Shown: one piece after another, positions 1 to 8,829 of the stretch | How the letters are laid out: each line of letters begins with the position of its first letter | Numbering within the stretch: position 1 is the stretch's first letter | DNA from: Dactylosporangium sp. AC04546 | GTDB lineage: Bacteria; Actinomycetota; Actinomycetes; Mycobacteriales; Micromonosporaceae | Reading direction: 5' to 3' | Assembly: GCF_022095675.1 (NCBI RefSeq) | Contig: NZ_JAHYSG010000006.1 | Coordinates: forward strand, 138,144-202,143 | Length of the DNA stretch: 64,000 bases | Notes under the pieces: generated by a model | The model's input: only the letters and a program-made list of their open reading frames with translations | Told to the model about the DNA's origin: nothing | Database searches by the model: none | Position numbers and translations under genes: made by a program

Positions 1-209
1 GGTACCGGCGGGTCATCGGCACCCTCTGGTCGGTGCCGGATCTCGGGGCCACCCGGATCAGCACCAACGTCTATCGCCGGATCATTGTCGACGGCCGGCT
101 CGACGCCAGCGCCTCAGCGGAGGCCCTGCACGAGGCGGTGCAGTCGCAGCGCCGCCGTTTCCCGCGCAACCCCAGCGTCTGGGCGTCGTTCGTACACCTC
201 GGCCGGTGA
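1..209 (+). CDS. C-terminal end of a CHAT-domain protein (partial)
   Basis: The reading frame is open from the window edge (first full codon at base 3) to TGA at 207-209. The 68 visible residues read VIGTLWSVPD near the start, ALHEAV in the middle and WASFVHLG just before the stop, which is the usual ending of actinobacterial CHAT (caspase-like) domains. The catalytic His and Cys would lie upstream, outside the window, so activity cannot be judged. The complete CHAT protein at 9314-12415 ends the same way (HVVGTLWPVND then WASYVHAG), so two members of this family lie within 13 kb. Family assignment is fairly sure; full architecture is unknown. Confidence 0.75.
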   Translation, partial: YRRVIGTLWSVPDLGATRISTNVYRRIIVDGRLDASASAEALHEAVQSQRRRFPRNPSVWASFVHLGR

Positions 210-265
210 CCTACAGGGCTCCGTTGCGTTTGAGCGTTCCCAGGTCAGGCAGGCCCACCACGATC

Positions 266-294
266 GGCGCGGCCCGGGAATCCCGGGCCGCGCC
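266..294. terminator. Hairpin between convergent genes, probable bidirectional terminator
   Basis: Bases 266-279 (GGCGCGGCCCGGGA) are the exact reverse complement of 281-294, giving a very stable GC-rich hairpin. It lies between the stop of the CHAT gene (209) and the stop of the convergent beta-helix gene (322). No U-tract is visible, which is usual in actinomycetes. Confidence 0.7.
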
Positions 295-321
295 TCTGAC
301 TGACGGTCCTGCAGGGCCTAC

Positions 322-1503
322 CTACTTGAGCTGCTGGCCGTTGTCGTTCCAGGTGTTGTTGCTCCACGTGGGCAAGGTCGAGGCGGAGAAGGCATGGGTG
401 CCGTAGTAGCCGCCCTTGGGCCAGTACCCGCCGGTGGGGGAGCGCATGAACTTGTTGTTCGTGACCTTGCCGTTGGTGATCTTGTAGTTGGCGTCGTACC
501 AGTAGAACGAGTAGCCGCCGCCGTTCATCAGGTTGCTGTCGACCACGACGTCGCTGATCGGCCCGATGTCGGCCTTGAGCAGGATGCAGGACGTCTGCGT
601 GTGCTGGTTCTCCAGCCGGTTGTGCAGAATCCGGATGTACTTCGCGTTGGTCGACTGGATGACGTCGTTGTGCTGGGCCGAGCCGGTGCCCTTGGGGTCG
701 TGCAGCCAGGAGTCCTGGACCGTGCCCGTGCCGTCGATGCGCAGGATGTCGCCGGAGCCGTGGGCGTTGACCCGCAGGAGCGTGTAGCCGGTGCGGCCGA
801 TGAGGGCGATGCCGCCGGTGGAGGCGTCCTTGCCCTGACCGTCGATCTCGGTGTCCTCGATGCGCAGGTTCGCGCTGTCGTCGGTGGACGTCACGGCCTG
901 GACGTTGGCCACGCGGATCCGGCTGTTGCGGATCGTCACGTTCTTGGCCTTGATCTCCAGGTGGCCGTTGATGTCCTTGCCGTCGATGACGGTGCCGGCG
1001 ACCGTGATGGTCATCGGGCCGGTGTAGGGCGTGAGCGTCACCTTCTTGCGCGTGTCGCCCGCCAGGCCCTGCGGGTAGCCGGTGTTGTGTGCGGCCGGGA
1101 AGCCATCCACGGTATACGTCGGGCTGCCGCTAGGGGGCGGCGTCGACGTGCTCTTCGTCGGCGTCGGGGAAGCGGAACCGGAGGGCGAGGCCGAGCCCAC
1201 CGGGGCGGCCGAAGCGGAGGGGCTGCCCAGACCGGCGGACGCGGACGGATTGACGCCCGTGCTCGCGCCCGTGCTCGCAGAGGCGCCGGGCAGTGCGCCA
1301 TAGCCGGGGAGGCCGTCCTTGCACGCAGTCAGGCCGCCGGCGGCGAGCAGGGCCACCGCTACGATGCCGACACCCGCGCGGCGCAGCGGGCTGCGGCCGG
1401 CGACGGAGTGCGAAGAAGTCTGTTCGGGGTGGAGCGGGGATCCGCCGGCGGGGAGGTTGGGCAGTCCGTCGGCGGGGCCATGCGGGTTGCTGTGCGGGTT
1501 CAT
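322..1503 (-). CDS. Secreted lipoprotein with right-handed beta-helix domain
   Basis: This 393-residue protein has a basic N-terminus, a hydrophobic stretch and the lipobox LTAC at about residue 60, so it should be exported and lipid-anchored at the outer face of the membrane. A Ser/Thr/Pro/Ala-rich spacer (about residues 65-135) leads to a C-terminal region with recurring short strands such as VTIRNSRIRV, LRIEDTEIDG and VVVDSNLMNG. These are typical of pectate-lyase-like right-handed beta-helix proteins. The upstream ATG at 1533 would add ten residues, but the ATG at 1503 has GGGAGGA about 9 bases before it, so I chose 1503. No catalytic residues can be assigned. The role may be binding or cleavage of polysaccharide outside the cell; this is an inference from the fold only. 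Confidence 0.75.
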   Translation of the reverse strand: MNPHSNPHGPADGLPNLPAGGSPLHPEQTSSHSVAGRSPLRRAGVGIVAVALLAAGGLTACKDGLPGYGALPGASASTGASTGVNPSASAGLGSPSASAAPVGSASPSGSASPTPTKSTSTPPPSGSPTYTVDGFPAAHNTGYPQGLAGDTRKKVTLTPYTGPMTITVAGTVIDGKDINGHLEIKAKNVTIRNSRIRVANVQAVTSTDDSANLRIEDTEIDGQGKDASTGGIALIGRTGYTLLRVNAHGSGDILRIDGTGTVQDSWLHDPKGTGSAQHNDVIQSTNAKYIRILHNRLENQHTQTSCILLKADIGPISDVVVDSNLMNGGGYSFYWYDANYKITNGKVTNNKFMRSPTGGYWPKGGYYGTHAFSASTLPTWSNNTWNDNGQQLK

Positions 1504-2338
1504 GCTGTGGGAATCCTCCCGGTCAGTCGACATCCGTCAGTCGACGGCCATTGGCCTGTCAGAGCTTTTCGGCGTGAAAGTCGGTTGGGGTTCCATTCCA
1601 AACTTCAACTTTCTAAATGTCTGCGGAACCGCGATCTGTCCATTCCGGCAATCCGGGATGGACCGCGTCGTGATCGGCGTTCTGGCGCCGTCCGAGACCT
1701 TGCCGTAACCATTCCGGTCGAAAGCATGCCACGGCTCGACGGGGCAATGAAACCCCAAATGGCAGATGAACCGTTACCTTTAGAATCCTTAAGTCGGAGC
1801 TAAGAAGTAGTACGACTGAGAAGCCCCATATAAGCCTCGGATCGGGCATATCGGCTCGGGCCTGGAGTGGTCGGGATCGCACGTAGGGTATGGCGCAGAA
1901 TGGCGATATTCTCGCCTCTGTAATGCCGTGAGCCATACAGCCAGGTAGCTGTTTGGCCTGGTGGTGGCGGGTGTGGTTCGGTCCGCCATCGATCGCTTCC
2001 CGGCAGCTGCAGGTCGACTTGTGGTGCGGCCGGACCGTTGTCTTTTCGCCAAGGTTGCGTTTTCCATTCCGGGCGGTGGACCGCTCCCGAAATGAAGCCG
2101 GCGGTGCTGAGTGCGGGAACAGATCGGAGGGAGTGGATGCGCGGTGGCGCCGACACGGCGCGTTCCTTCTGACGTTTGGTCGTGCGAATTGCTGACGCTC
2201 GGCGGCGGTTGCGCATTCTGCCGGGTCGCACGTCCCGTCTGTTGAACGATGCGGGCGACCGGCACACTACTGATATGCCGCATGCCGGGCGTGCTGGTTG
2301 CGTTCGCGCGGGTCCCGTCCAGCGTGTGATCCACTTAC
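1504..2338. other. Long intergenic stretch without a recognisable gene
   Basis: About 835 bases between the divergent starts of the lipoprotein and the 2339 gene. Open frames here lack ribosome binding sites and protein-like composition. The part from about 1570 to 1800 is distinctly richer in A+T than its surroundings and is the likely promoter region of the lipoprotein gene. I see no RNA gene or repeat. Confidence 0.5.
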
Positions 2339-3079
2339 GTGGTGGTGACAGACGAGGAGTTACAGGCTGCCCGTCGGCCCCGGGATGTGGTCGATGTTGC
2401 CGGATCGTGGATCGCTGGGGCGTTGGCGACACACGGTTTCCACTGGCTCGCCAGGACGCGGACGGTGCAGCGGCAGGCTGGCAGCTTGCTGCACCAGATT
2501 GCCTTGCACCCCAGCTCGTACAACCGCACCGACAGGCTCGTCTCGGTGTCGACCTACGTAGGGGTACGGGATCCAGCATTTCGGCGGTGGCGGCTGGCCC
2601 ACCCGCACTTGGTGGCACCACCCCGCGACCACGACTTCGTCTGCGGGCATCTGCTGGGTTACGCGTCGGGCCGCGCCAACGGCTATCTGTACGGCGACGC
2701 CCAGGACGGCGACATCGACCTGACCGAACCTGCCGAGCGGGCGAAGCGCCTGAAGCGGTTCGTGGCGATGCTGGAGGAAGGCGTACTGCCGTGGTTCACC
2801 GAGGCCAGCGACCCAGACTTGATCGTCAACTCGCGGGCTGGCGACTACACCAACAACCCGGTCGCGCTGATGGAATGGCTGGCCTACCAAGACCGAATCG
2901 ATCTCGTGCACAGCTATGCCGAACGGTACCAAGCACGCCATCCCGGCACTGAGCAACGCTGGACACACGGTGCCGCAGCCGCGACCGCAGGACGCATGAG
3001 CCCGCACGGTGGTGACACGGCCGCGGCGATGGGCTGGTGCGCCACCATACTCACAGCGAACCCGACGGGCAGCGGATGA
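2339..3079 (+). CDS. Hypothetical protein, possibly DUF4304-like
   Basis: This encodes 246 residues from a GTG at 2339; two further GTG codons follow directly, so the exact start is uncertain. The N-terminal half (GFHWLARTRTVQRQAG, then LVSVSTYVGV) has the look of DUF4304-type proteins, in which a roughened single domain of unknown function carries a conserved start-of-strand pattern. No catalytic motif, signal peptide or membrane segment is visible. The final 30 residues are rich in Ala, Gly and His and may be poorly conserved. It stands alone, with the next gene on the opposite strand. Function unknown. Confidence 0.55.
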   Translation: MVVTDEELQAARRPRDVVDVAGSWIAGALATHGFHWLARTRTVQRQAGSLLHQIALHPSSYNRTDRLVSVSTYVGVRDPAFRRWRLAHPHLVAPPRDHDFVCGHLLGYASGRANGYLYGDAQDGDIDLTEPAERAKRLKRFVAMLEEGVLPWFTEASDPDLIVNSRAGDYTNNPVALMEWLAYQDRIDLVHSYAERYQARHPGTEQRWTHGAAAATAGRMSPHGGDTAAAMGWCATILTANPTGSG

Positions 3080-3132
3080 TCGGCGTCGCGCAGGCAGCTC
3101 AGTGGACGGCAACGTCAAGCGGCTCTATTGGC

Positions 3133-3432
3133 TCAGTCGTCCTCGATGTATCCGGTGGTGGGGTCAACTTGGGCCAGGAAGTTGCGGATGTGCTCCATGT
3201 GCTCGTCGAGCGACAGGTTCGGGGTCGGGCTCACGCCGAAGCCGTAGCCGGGGTTCGGCCCGCTCAGCCACGCGTAGTCGGTGCCGCCGAACTCGTTTGG
3301 GCTGAGGGCGAACAGCTCTCCATCGACTTCGAGCGTCAATGAACTGACGTCGGCCGCGCCTTCGGTTTCGGGGCGCACGCCGGGCACGGCCTCCGGGTCG
3401 CCATCGCCACTGTCTGGGTAGATCGCCTTCAC
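3133..3432 (-). CDS. Small acidic hypothetical protein
   Basis: A 99-residue acidic protein beginning KAIYPDSGDGD after a GTG start and ending DPTTGYIEDD. The frame stays open upstream to 3531, but the extension is basic and unlike the rest, so the GTG at 3430-3432 is preferred. There is no clear ribosome binding site. The central segment (FGGTDYAWLSGPNPGYGF) is compact and looks like a small globular domain. It is flanked by a convergent gene and a divergent gene, so it is probably transcribed alone. I do not recognise a function. Confidence 0.5.
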   Translation of the reverse strand: MKAIYPDSGDGDPEAVPGVRPETEGAADVSSLTLEVDGELFALSPNEFGGTDYAWLSGPNPGYGFGVSPTPNLSLDEHMEHIRNFLAQVDPTTGYIEDD

Positions 3433-3581
3433 ACAGCCATCTTCGCGGGTTTGCCCGGCCGGCATCCTGATCTGCCGCGATCCCCTCGTCACGAGTGTCA
3501 CGCCGAGTCGATGGAGCCGGCGTCCGGACATGCCGAAAGGCGGGCGTCGCCTATCGCGACTGCTTGAGGTAGAACGATGGG

Positions 3582-4232
3582 GTGATCATTGTCGTGACGG
3601 GGCCTAGTGCGGCCGGAAAGTCGACATGGTGTCTTCGGCACTTCCCGGAGCACACAGTGCCCGAGTACGTTCCGAGCGGCGAGGACATGCCCGGGCCGGC
3701 GCCCGCCGAACAGGCGGCCTTCTGGTGCGAGGTCAACACTCGGCGGTGGCTGCAGGCTGAGCACCAAGAGCGCCGCAGCGGATTGGCCGTCTGTGACGAT
3801 GATCCACTAAAGCTGCATTACGCCTGGTCACTCGCTCGTATCGGCGAGCTGTCGTGGCGACATTGGCAGGCCGAGATCGATGTTCACCGCAGAGCCGTAG
3901 CGGATGGAAAGCTCGGGTTCGCAGATCTCATACTGGTTTCCACGCCCACGGAAGAGGAGCTTCGCCGGCGACGCGACGCCGACCCCGTCCGGCGCCGTCG
4001 CAACTTCGACCTCCATGTCCGGCTGATCGAACCTCTGCGGCAGTGGTACCAGGCCGTTGAGCGCGTCGGCGCCGCCCAGGTCTTGTGGGGACTGCCCCCT
4101 GCCGGTCTGCCAGCTAAGCTGCCGCCACCCAAAGACAACCGATGCGACATCGACGTCTACGACGCCGTTTTAGCAGCCTTGCCAAGGCTTTCGGCAACGA
4201 CGGAATCTGAAACTCTTCGATCCAAATCTTGA
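3582..4232 (+). CDS. P-loop NTPase, nucleotide/small-molecule kinase-like
   Basis: This 216-residue protein opens with MIIVVTGPSAAGKSTW, a textbook Walker A motif in the position used by adenylate-kinase-like and chloramphenicol-phosphotransferase-like kinases. A central DDDPLKLHYAW segment and the Arg-rich stretch ELRRRRDADPVRRRRNFDLH could form the lid and phosphate-binding region. It should be soluble and phosphorylate a small substrate, but the substrate is unknown. The start is GTG with no Shine-Dalgarno; instead TAGAAC (3570-3575) lies six bases before it, consistent with leaderless transcription. Confidence 0.7.
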   Translation: MIIVVTGPSAAGKSTWCLRHFPEHTVPEYVPSGEDMPGPAPAEQAAFWCEVNTRRWLQAEHQERRSGLAVCDDDPLKLHYAWSLARIGELSWRHWQAEIDVHRRAVADGKLGFADLILVSTPTEEELRRRRDADPVRRRRNFDLHVRLIEPLRQWYQAVERVGAAQVLWGLPPAGLPAKLPPPKDNRCDIDVYDAVLAALPRLSATTESETLRSKS

Positions 4233-4370
4233 GCGCTCTCATTCGATTGCACACGGATCTGCCGCAGCGGGTGCACTGGTGTTCATCGCGATGTGCGTGT
4301 AGTCGGTCGGCGCTGAGTCGCGAATCCGCGCCCCGGTCGTGGTTCGGGACCGCTGTCCGGAGGCGGAGTG

Positions 4371-5384
4371 TTACGCCGTCCCTGAGGGCGCGCCGCAGGT
4401 TGGGCAACGACCCGTGTCGGTGTGGGCCGGCCGGCCGCTTGACGGCAGCCGGCCCCGGGCCGCGATGGCCAGCGGCATCGACAGCAGGCCGACCATCAGT
4501 ACCAGCACGGATGCGGCCACCATGGGTGACCACGCCGGGGTGATGGGCCTGCCGGGGTTGGTGTCGTCGAGCATCGCACCGAGCGGGTTCAGTGCAAGCA
4601 TGCCGATCGGTGTGAGCAGGATCAGCAGTGCCCAGACGCCGCGGTGGTCGTGCCGGGCGGCCAGGCCGAGCGCGAGCAGTGCCCCGCCGATCAGCAGTGT
4701 CACCGCGGCGGCAGGCAGTGCCGTCGCGGCGGCTTCGTAGTAGTAGTCGCCGGAGAAGACGAAGCGCGGCGCGGTGCTGGCGGCGACCGGCACGCTCGCT
4801 GCCGCGGCGGCGAGCGGTATCAGCCGGACCCACCGGGGTTGCCGTCCGGTCGCGCCGAGCGCGACGATACCGAGCACGAGCTGGGGCAGCAGCACGAACA
4901 GCGGCGGCCGGTGCATTCCGGGCAGCATCGCAGCCGGCACGACGCCCGCAGTCACCAGCACGGCGAGGCCGACCGCCCACCGGAACCACCGGCCGGGCGC
5001 GACAACGTGCACGACGACGGCCAGCAACCAGGCTGCCCACACCGGGACGCCGAGCGCCGACAAGAACGGCCCGCGCTGCGGAAACCACGGCGCCCAGGGC
5101 ACCACCGCCTCGAAGATCGCCCACCCGGTCGCGAACGCGGCGAGCGTGGCCAGCGCGAGCAGGCCGGCGAGCCGGAAACCGGGACCGAGGCCTTGCGCGA
5201 TCCGCAGGTGCTGGCGCAGCCCGCCGACCGCGAGGTCCGCGACGTCGGCGGCCGAGGGTCTCTTGCGGTCGGGCGCGGCCAGGGACAGGTAGGTGTCCAC
5301 CAGCTCCGAGCCACGCTCCCGCCGATAGTCGGCCGGATAGAACAGCGCCGTCCAGCGCGCATAGCGGCGTTCCAGATCGGTCAT
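4371..5384 (-). CDS. Multi-pass membrane protein partnered with PadR regulator
   Basis: This encodes 337 residues. The cytoplasmic N-terminus (TDLERRYARWTALFYPADYRRE) is the characteristic opening of actinobacterial membrane proteins encoded beside PadR regulators. It is followed by about eight hydrophobic segments rich in Leu, Ala and Val and a short Cys-containing C-terminus (CPTCGAPSG). The ATG at 5384 has GGGAGG nine bases upstream, which decides the start over the longer open frame. The PadR gene ends 56 bases upstream on the same strand, so the two are probably one operon. The role is unknown: a transporter or a stress-sensing membrane protein are both possible. Confidence 0.7.
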   Translation of the reverse strand: MTDLERRYARWTALFYPADYRRERGSELVDTYLSLAAPDRKRPSAADVADLAVGGLRQHLRIAQGLGPGFRLAGLLALATLAAFATGWAIFEAVVPWAPWFPQRGPFLSALGVPVWAAWLLAVVVHVVAPGRWFRWAVGLAVLVTAGVVPAAMLPGMHRPPLFVLLPQLVLGIVALGATGRQPRWVRLIPLAAAAASVPVAASTAPRFVFSGDYYYEAAATALPAAAVTLLIGGALLALGLAARHDHRGVWALLILLTPIGMLALNPLGAMLDDTNPGRPITPAWSPMVAASVLVLMVGLLSMPLAIAARGRLPSSGRPAHTDTGRCPTCGAPSGTA

Positions 5385-5440
5385 GGTCGAGCCTCCCTGG
5401 TCCTGTCCCTCCGGGCGATCATGCCGGCGTTCCGCCGGGA

Positions 5441-5791
5441 TCACGCGACCCCTCCACTGAGGCGGGGCGCAGCCTGGATGGCGCGCAACCGGGCGGTTGC
5501 GGCATCGACGTTGCGGCGCATGCGTTCCGTTTCGGTGGCCAGCACCTCGCCGCCGGGCTCGGTGAGCTGGTAGTAGCGGCGCAACCGGCCTTCGACGATC
5601 TCCTCGTGGTCGATGCGCACCAGGCCGGCGTCGACCAGCCGGTCGAGCGCCCCGTACAGCGTGCCGGGCCGCAGCGAGATGCGGCCGCCGGACAAGCGGT
5701 CCACCTCGGCGATCAAGCCGTACCCATGCAAAGGCTCACCAGCCAGGGCAGTGAGGATCAAGAACGTGGGTTCTCGCAGCGGCGTCTCCAC
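5441..5791 (-). CDS. PadR-family transcriptional regulator
   Basis: A 116-residue winged-helix protein. Residues 1-75 carry the PadR core: EPTFLILTALAGEPLHGYGL, then LSGGRISLRPGTLYGALDRL and the wing segment EGRLRRYYQLTEPG. A short C-terminal helix is expected for dimerisation. The chosen GTG start has no Shine-Dalgarno; TATATT (on the minus strand, 5804-5799) lies seven bases upstream, so a leaderless transcript is likely. It probably represses its own operon, including the downstream membrane protein, as PadR proteins usually do, and responds to an unknown ligand. Confidence 0.85.
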   Translation of the reverse strand: METPLREPTFLILTALAGEPLHGYGLIAEVDRLSGGRISLRPGTLYGALDRLVDAGLVRIDHEEIVEGRLRRYYQLTEPGGEVLATETERMRRNVDAATARLRAIQAAPRLSGGVA

Positions 5792-6063
5792 GCGGGCCAA
5801 TATATCGGCTGCGAAGGTATGACGGAAGATTGCCACCGCCGGGCACAACCCGGATACAGATGCGTCGTCACCGCATCCGGAACCTTGTTCCAGCCACACG
5901 CCGACGGCGGCGCCCGGATGGCGGCTCGATCCACGGCGGATGGGGCGTGGAAGCTCAGCATCCGCTCATGCCACTGCGCGCTTCGTGCCGGAACCGGTCG
6001 TTGCCAACGGCAATTGGCACGGCGCGCCGGGGCCTCCGGTCGTGCTGAACGTTGCGCGCCTGA

Positions 6064-6573
6064 TCACCAAGAACGGCGATCGTCAAGAGCGCGGCGTTCC
6101 ATGACGCGATCGGCAGGACTCTTCAGCCCTTCTTCGGCGATGAACTCCAGGAAGTCCGCGGCCACCGGCTCGTGATCGTCCTGGTCGTGGAAATGGAACC
6201 AGACCTGCTCGTGACAGCGCCCTTCGGTGACCGGGAACCCCCAGTAGTCGCCGGTGCCCACCGCCGCCACGGCGACGAAGTCACCCTCGGGGAACCATTG
6301 CTCGTTCTCCGACCAGACATCGCCGTACCTGGCCGGCTTGCCCGGCTCAACGAGCGGGAACAACTCGACGAAACCGAACACGCCACCGCCGTATCGCGTC
6401 ATGAACACCTTGTATTTGTCCGGAAGGACGATGCCCATCCGGCCCTCAACGAGCGCGATCACCTCAGGCGTGGAGACGAGCCCATCGACCAGCGCAAAAC
6501 CATGCCGGGCCCGCTCCCGGGCCGACCTCTGCCGCAACGGCTCGGCCAGCATGTCGAACTCCGCAAAATCCAC
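6064..6573 (-). CDS. SMI1/KNR4 (SUKH) family protein
   Basis: The 169-residue sequence shows the SUKH pattern: an N-terminal helix, then IALVEGRMGIVLPDKYKVFM (residues about 39-58), then RYGGGVFGFVELFP and a C-terminal DFLEFIAEEG. SUKH proteins are common as immunity proteins to polymorphic toxins and as general binding domains. No toxin gene is adjacent here, so an immunity role is only a possibility; a solitary immunity gene would be an orphan. The GTG start at 6573 is preceded at six bases by TAGGGT (minus strand, 6585-6580), again resembling a leaderless promoter. Confidence 0.8.
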   Translation of the reverse strand: MDFAEFDMLAEPLRQRSARERARHGFALVDGLVSTPEVIALVEGRMGIVLPDKYKVFMTRYGGGVFGFVELFPLVEPGKPARYGDVWSENEQWFPEGDFVAVAAVGTGDYWGFPVTEGRCHEQVWFHFHDQDDHEPVAADFLEFIAEEGLKSPADRVMERRALDDRRSW

Positions 6574-6845
6574 GTGCGAACCCTAACTCCGCCCTGCGGA
6601 CAGCCAGCGCGCCGAGCATCGACCCGCGTGCGCACATCTGGCACTGACCGTGCGCGGCCATTGGGGGGTCGGACCCACGCTCGCCGACAAACGAGTCCCG
6701 GGAGTTGAATGCCACGGCTGTTACCAGTGCTACTCCTTGCCACGACGGTCGGCCTGTCCACCGGACGCACCAGAGAGCCGGGCAACACAACGGCCACGAA
6801 CGGGGCAGCCACGAGCGCGGCGGCCGCACCGAGCGCCACCGTTGA

Positions 6846-7091
6846 CGTGAAAGGGAGTTCGATGAGGTGCACATCAACTCCGGCATCCCCAACCGGGCTC
6901 TCTATCTGGCCGCGGTGAGCATCGGTGGGCATGCGTGGGATGCTCCCGGGCACATCTGGCACGAGGCGCTGGCCTTGGCGGCGGTGGAATTCGCCGACCT
7001 GATACGCATATTGCTGATGGGTATGGAAATTGTGGACGTGTGCCCCGTCCACATCCCACATCGTGTGGCGCGGGAACAGCCCACCCTATGA
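6846..7091 (+). pseudogene. Relic of an M4 (thermolysin-type) metallopeptidase, C-terminal domain
   Basis: In the frame open from 6846 the translation reads EVHINSGIPNRALYLAAVSI then GGHAWDAPGHIWHEALAL. This matches the conserved start of the helical C-terminal domain of thermolysin/protealysin-family proteases (VHxNSGIPNxAFYLAA, IGGxAWExAGxIWYxAL). After EALAL the similarity fades and the expected C-terminal helices are absent. Upstream there is a stop in frame and no HExxH catalytic domain, signal peptide or propeptide. It is therefore a decayed fragment of a secreted protease gene. The surrounding 600 bases (6574-7182) hold no other gene that I can support. Confidence 0.7.
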
Positions 7092-7182
7092 GGGTAGGTG
7101 GTAGGCCCGGATCGAGAAGGTGAGGTCGGCCGGAGCCGGTACGAGCTAGCGTCTGACCTGCTTGCTTTTGAAGGGATTCCCC

Positions 7183-7815
7183 ATGTCGTCATTGGTAGCC
7201 CTGGTCGCCATTTTCCTACTCCTGCTCATCCTCGTCGGTGCCGCGGCGGTGGCACTCGGCCGACTCCGCCGTCCGCGGCGGCGGCGTTGGCGCCAGACCC
7301 GCGGCGGCAACACGAGGGGCGGGAACACGGTACGTGAGGACAGCTCGGTCGATCCGGCGGCGGCCAGTGCGGCACCACCGCCCTTCCAGGCACCATCACC
7401 GCCACCCATGGACGCCGACTATGCAGTCGCCCAGGTTTATGCGGCACAGGGGGGCGATGCCCGCGGGACGGACGGCTCGGACCCGCAGCAGGCAACCCGC
7501 CGGCCACCGGCAGCCGATGCTGCGCGATCACCGTTTGCGGTCCCGCCGCCTCCGGGGCTCTGGGATGCCACGCAGGCCCAGGATCTCCGGAGGCGCTGGC
7601 ACGACGTGGAGAGCGGGTTCCTCGCGGACCCGCCGGGCAGCGTCACCGAGGCGCGGCAACTGCTGGACGAGGCGGTGAAGGCCCTCGCAGACAACGTCTA
7701 CAGCCGCGAGGAGCAGCTCGAACACGGCGGTGCGCAGGCGTCGGACAGTATCGCGGGCATGCGCGACACCGTCCTGGAGTACCACCAGATGTTCGATCGG
7801 TTGTTGTCCGTCTGA
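7183..7815 (+). CDS. Single-pass membrane protein with Pro-rich linker and conserved C-terminal helical domain
   Basis: This encodes 210 residues from an ATG with AAGGGA at good spacing. A strongly hydrophobic segment occupies residues 4-27, followed by a very basic stretch (RLRRPRRRRWR), a low-complexity Ala/Pro-rich linker (about residues 60-130) and a helical C-terminal domain beginning LWDATQAQDLRRRWHDVESG and ending YHQMFDRLLSV. A similar C-terminal module (RWxxVQxxFVDDPxxAVxxAD...YRxFFxRLL) occurs in many actinobacterial proteins of unknown role. The N-terminus-out topology and the long linker suggest a tethered cytoplasmic domain. No enzyme motif is seen. Confidence 0.65.
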   Translation: MSSLVALVAIFLLLLILVGAAAVALGRLRRPRRRRWRQTRGGNTRGGNTVREDSSVDPAAASAAPPPFQAPSPPPMDADYAVAQVYAAQGGDARGTDGSDPQQATRRPPAADAARSPFAVPPPPGLWDATQAQDLRRRWHDVESGFLADPPGSVTEARQLLDEAVKALADNVYSREEQLEHGGAQASDSIAGMRDTVLEYHQMFDRLLSV

Positions 7816-7837
7816 GCCTTTTCTGCCTGGAACTTCG

Positions 7838-8764
7838 CTACGGCACAAGAACGATGCGGTCGTCCGTGTCGGCGGTCCAGGCCTGGGCGACCTCGGCGAG
7901 CGGCACCGCCCGGGCCCGAACGTCGATCGTGCCCTCCGCCACCGCCCCGGCGAGCCCGGGTAGTTCCTCGATGAAGTCCCGGGCGGGGACGGACCCGATG
8001 CCGCTGCCGATGATCTGCAGCCGGGCCGAACGCAGCGCGACCGACGGGATCGGCGCCGTTCGGCCGCCCATCGACCCGATCTGGATCCAGGTCAGCGGTG
8101 CGGTGCGATCGGCGCGGGCGGTGAGCATCGGGATCATCGCATTGGCGGCGGGTTCGCCCCAGACGTAGTCCAGGACGATGTCCACGTCCGCCGCGCAGTC
8201 GATCCGGTCGAACGTGCACGTCTCGTCGGCGCCCAAGGCGGGCAGCGCGGCCAGGCGTGTCGCGTCACGTCCGGCGGCGATGACATGCGCGGCGCCGAAC
8301 AGCTTCGCCACCTGCACCGCCATCCGTCCGGCGTTGCCGGTGGCTCCGATGACCAGGACGCGCTGCCCCGGGGTGAGCTCGACGCGGCGGCGCAGCGCGA
8401 CCCAGGAGGACATCCCCGGGTTCATCGCGGCGGCGATCCGGACCGGGTCGACGCCCTCCGGCAGCACCACGCTGCGGCGGACGTCGATCACGGTGCGGTC
8501 GGCGAACGTCCCGAGCTTCGTGTCGTCGAGGGCCGCGTAGCGCAACTGCCCGGAGCGGTCGCGCACGACGCCGTCGGCACCGGGCACCAGCGGGAGCGTG
8601 CCGGTGCTGCTGTAGTGCGAGCCTTCGGCTTTCGCCCGGGTCAGGTGGTGCAGGCCGGCCGCGAGCACCTCCACGACCATTTCGTTGTCGTCGGTCGCGA
8701 CCGGCTCCGGATGGTCGCGGTAGACCGGCGGGGCGTCGAACGCGGACAGGACTGCGGCATGCAT
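7838..8764 (-). CDS. Quinone-oxidoreductase-like medium-chain dehydrogenase
   Basis: This 308-residue protein belongs to the medium-chain dehydrogenase/reductase superfamily. An N-terminal GroES-like part (VVEVLAAGLHHLTRAKAEG) is followed by a Rossmann segment VLVIGATGNAGRMAVQVAKL with the GxxGxxG-type NADPH site. The Cys and His ligands for zinc are absent, as in quinone oxidoreductases. The ATG at 8764 is preceded by GGGAGGC, which rules out the longer frame. It is divergent from a MarR gene, with palindromic operator sites in the 83-base gap, so it is probably the MarR target. The substrate is likely an electrophile or quinone, by analogy with similar MarR-oxidoreductase pairs. Confidence 0.85.
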   Translation of the reverse strand: MHAAVLSAFDAPPVYRDHPEPVATDDNEMVVEVLAAGLHHLTRAKAEGSHYSSTGTLPLVPGADGVVRDRSGQLRYAALDDTKLGTFADRTVIDVRRSVVLPEGVDPVRIAAAMNPGMSSWVALRRRVELTPGQRVLVIGATGNAGRMAVQVAKLFGAAHVIAAGRDATRLAALPALGADETCTFDRIDCAADVDIVLDYVWGEPAANAMIPMLTARADRTAPLTWIQIGSMGGRTAPIPSVALRSARLQIIGSGIGSVPARDFIEELPGLAGAVAEGTIDVRARAVPLAEVAQAWTADTDDRIVLVP

Positions 8765-8780
8765 GGGAGCCTCCCGAGAG

Positions 8781-8829
8781 ATAGTTGGTATTGCCAACGA
8801 CCACCAGCATGGTTGGTAATACCAACTAT
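8781..8829. promoter_or_regulatory. Double MarR operator in divergent promoter region
   Basis: Two 13-bp palindromes, TTGGTATTGCCAA (8785-8797) and TTGGTAATACCAA (8813-8825), are themselves arranged as arms of a larger inverted repeat running from ATAGTTGGTATT (8781-8792) to AATACCAACTAT (8818-8829). The sites lie between the divergent oxidoreductase and MarR genes. MarR dimers typically bind such 13-16-bp dyads. The second site covers the likely -35 of the MarR promoter. Confidence 0.85.

Noticed and set aside
394..1803. A 469-codon plus-strand frame opposite the beta-helix lipoprotein
   Set aside because: Low-complexity shadow. The minus strand has a lipobox, beta-helix repeats and a strong ribosome site.
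4628..6175. A 515-codon plus-strand frame opposite the PadR operon
   Set aside because: It is extremely Arg-rich with no domain, while the minus strand has a well-formed PadR regulator and a membrane protein with ribosome binding sites.
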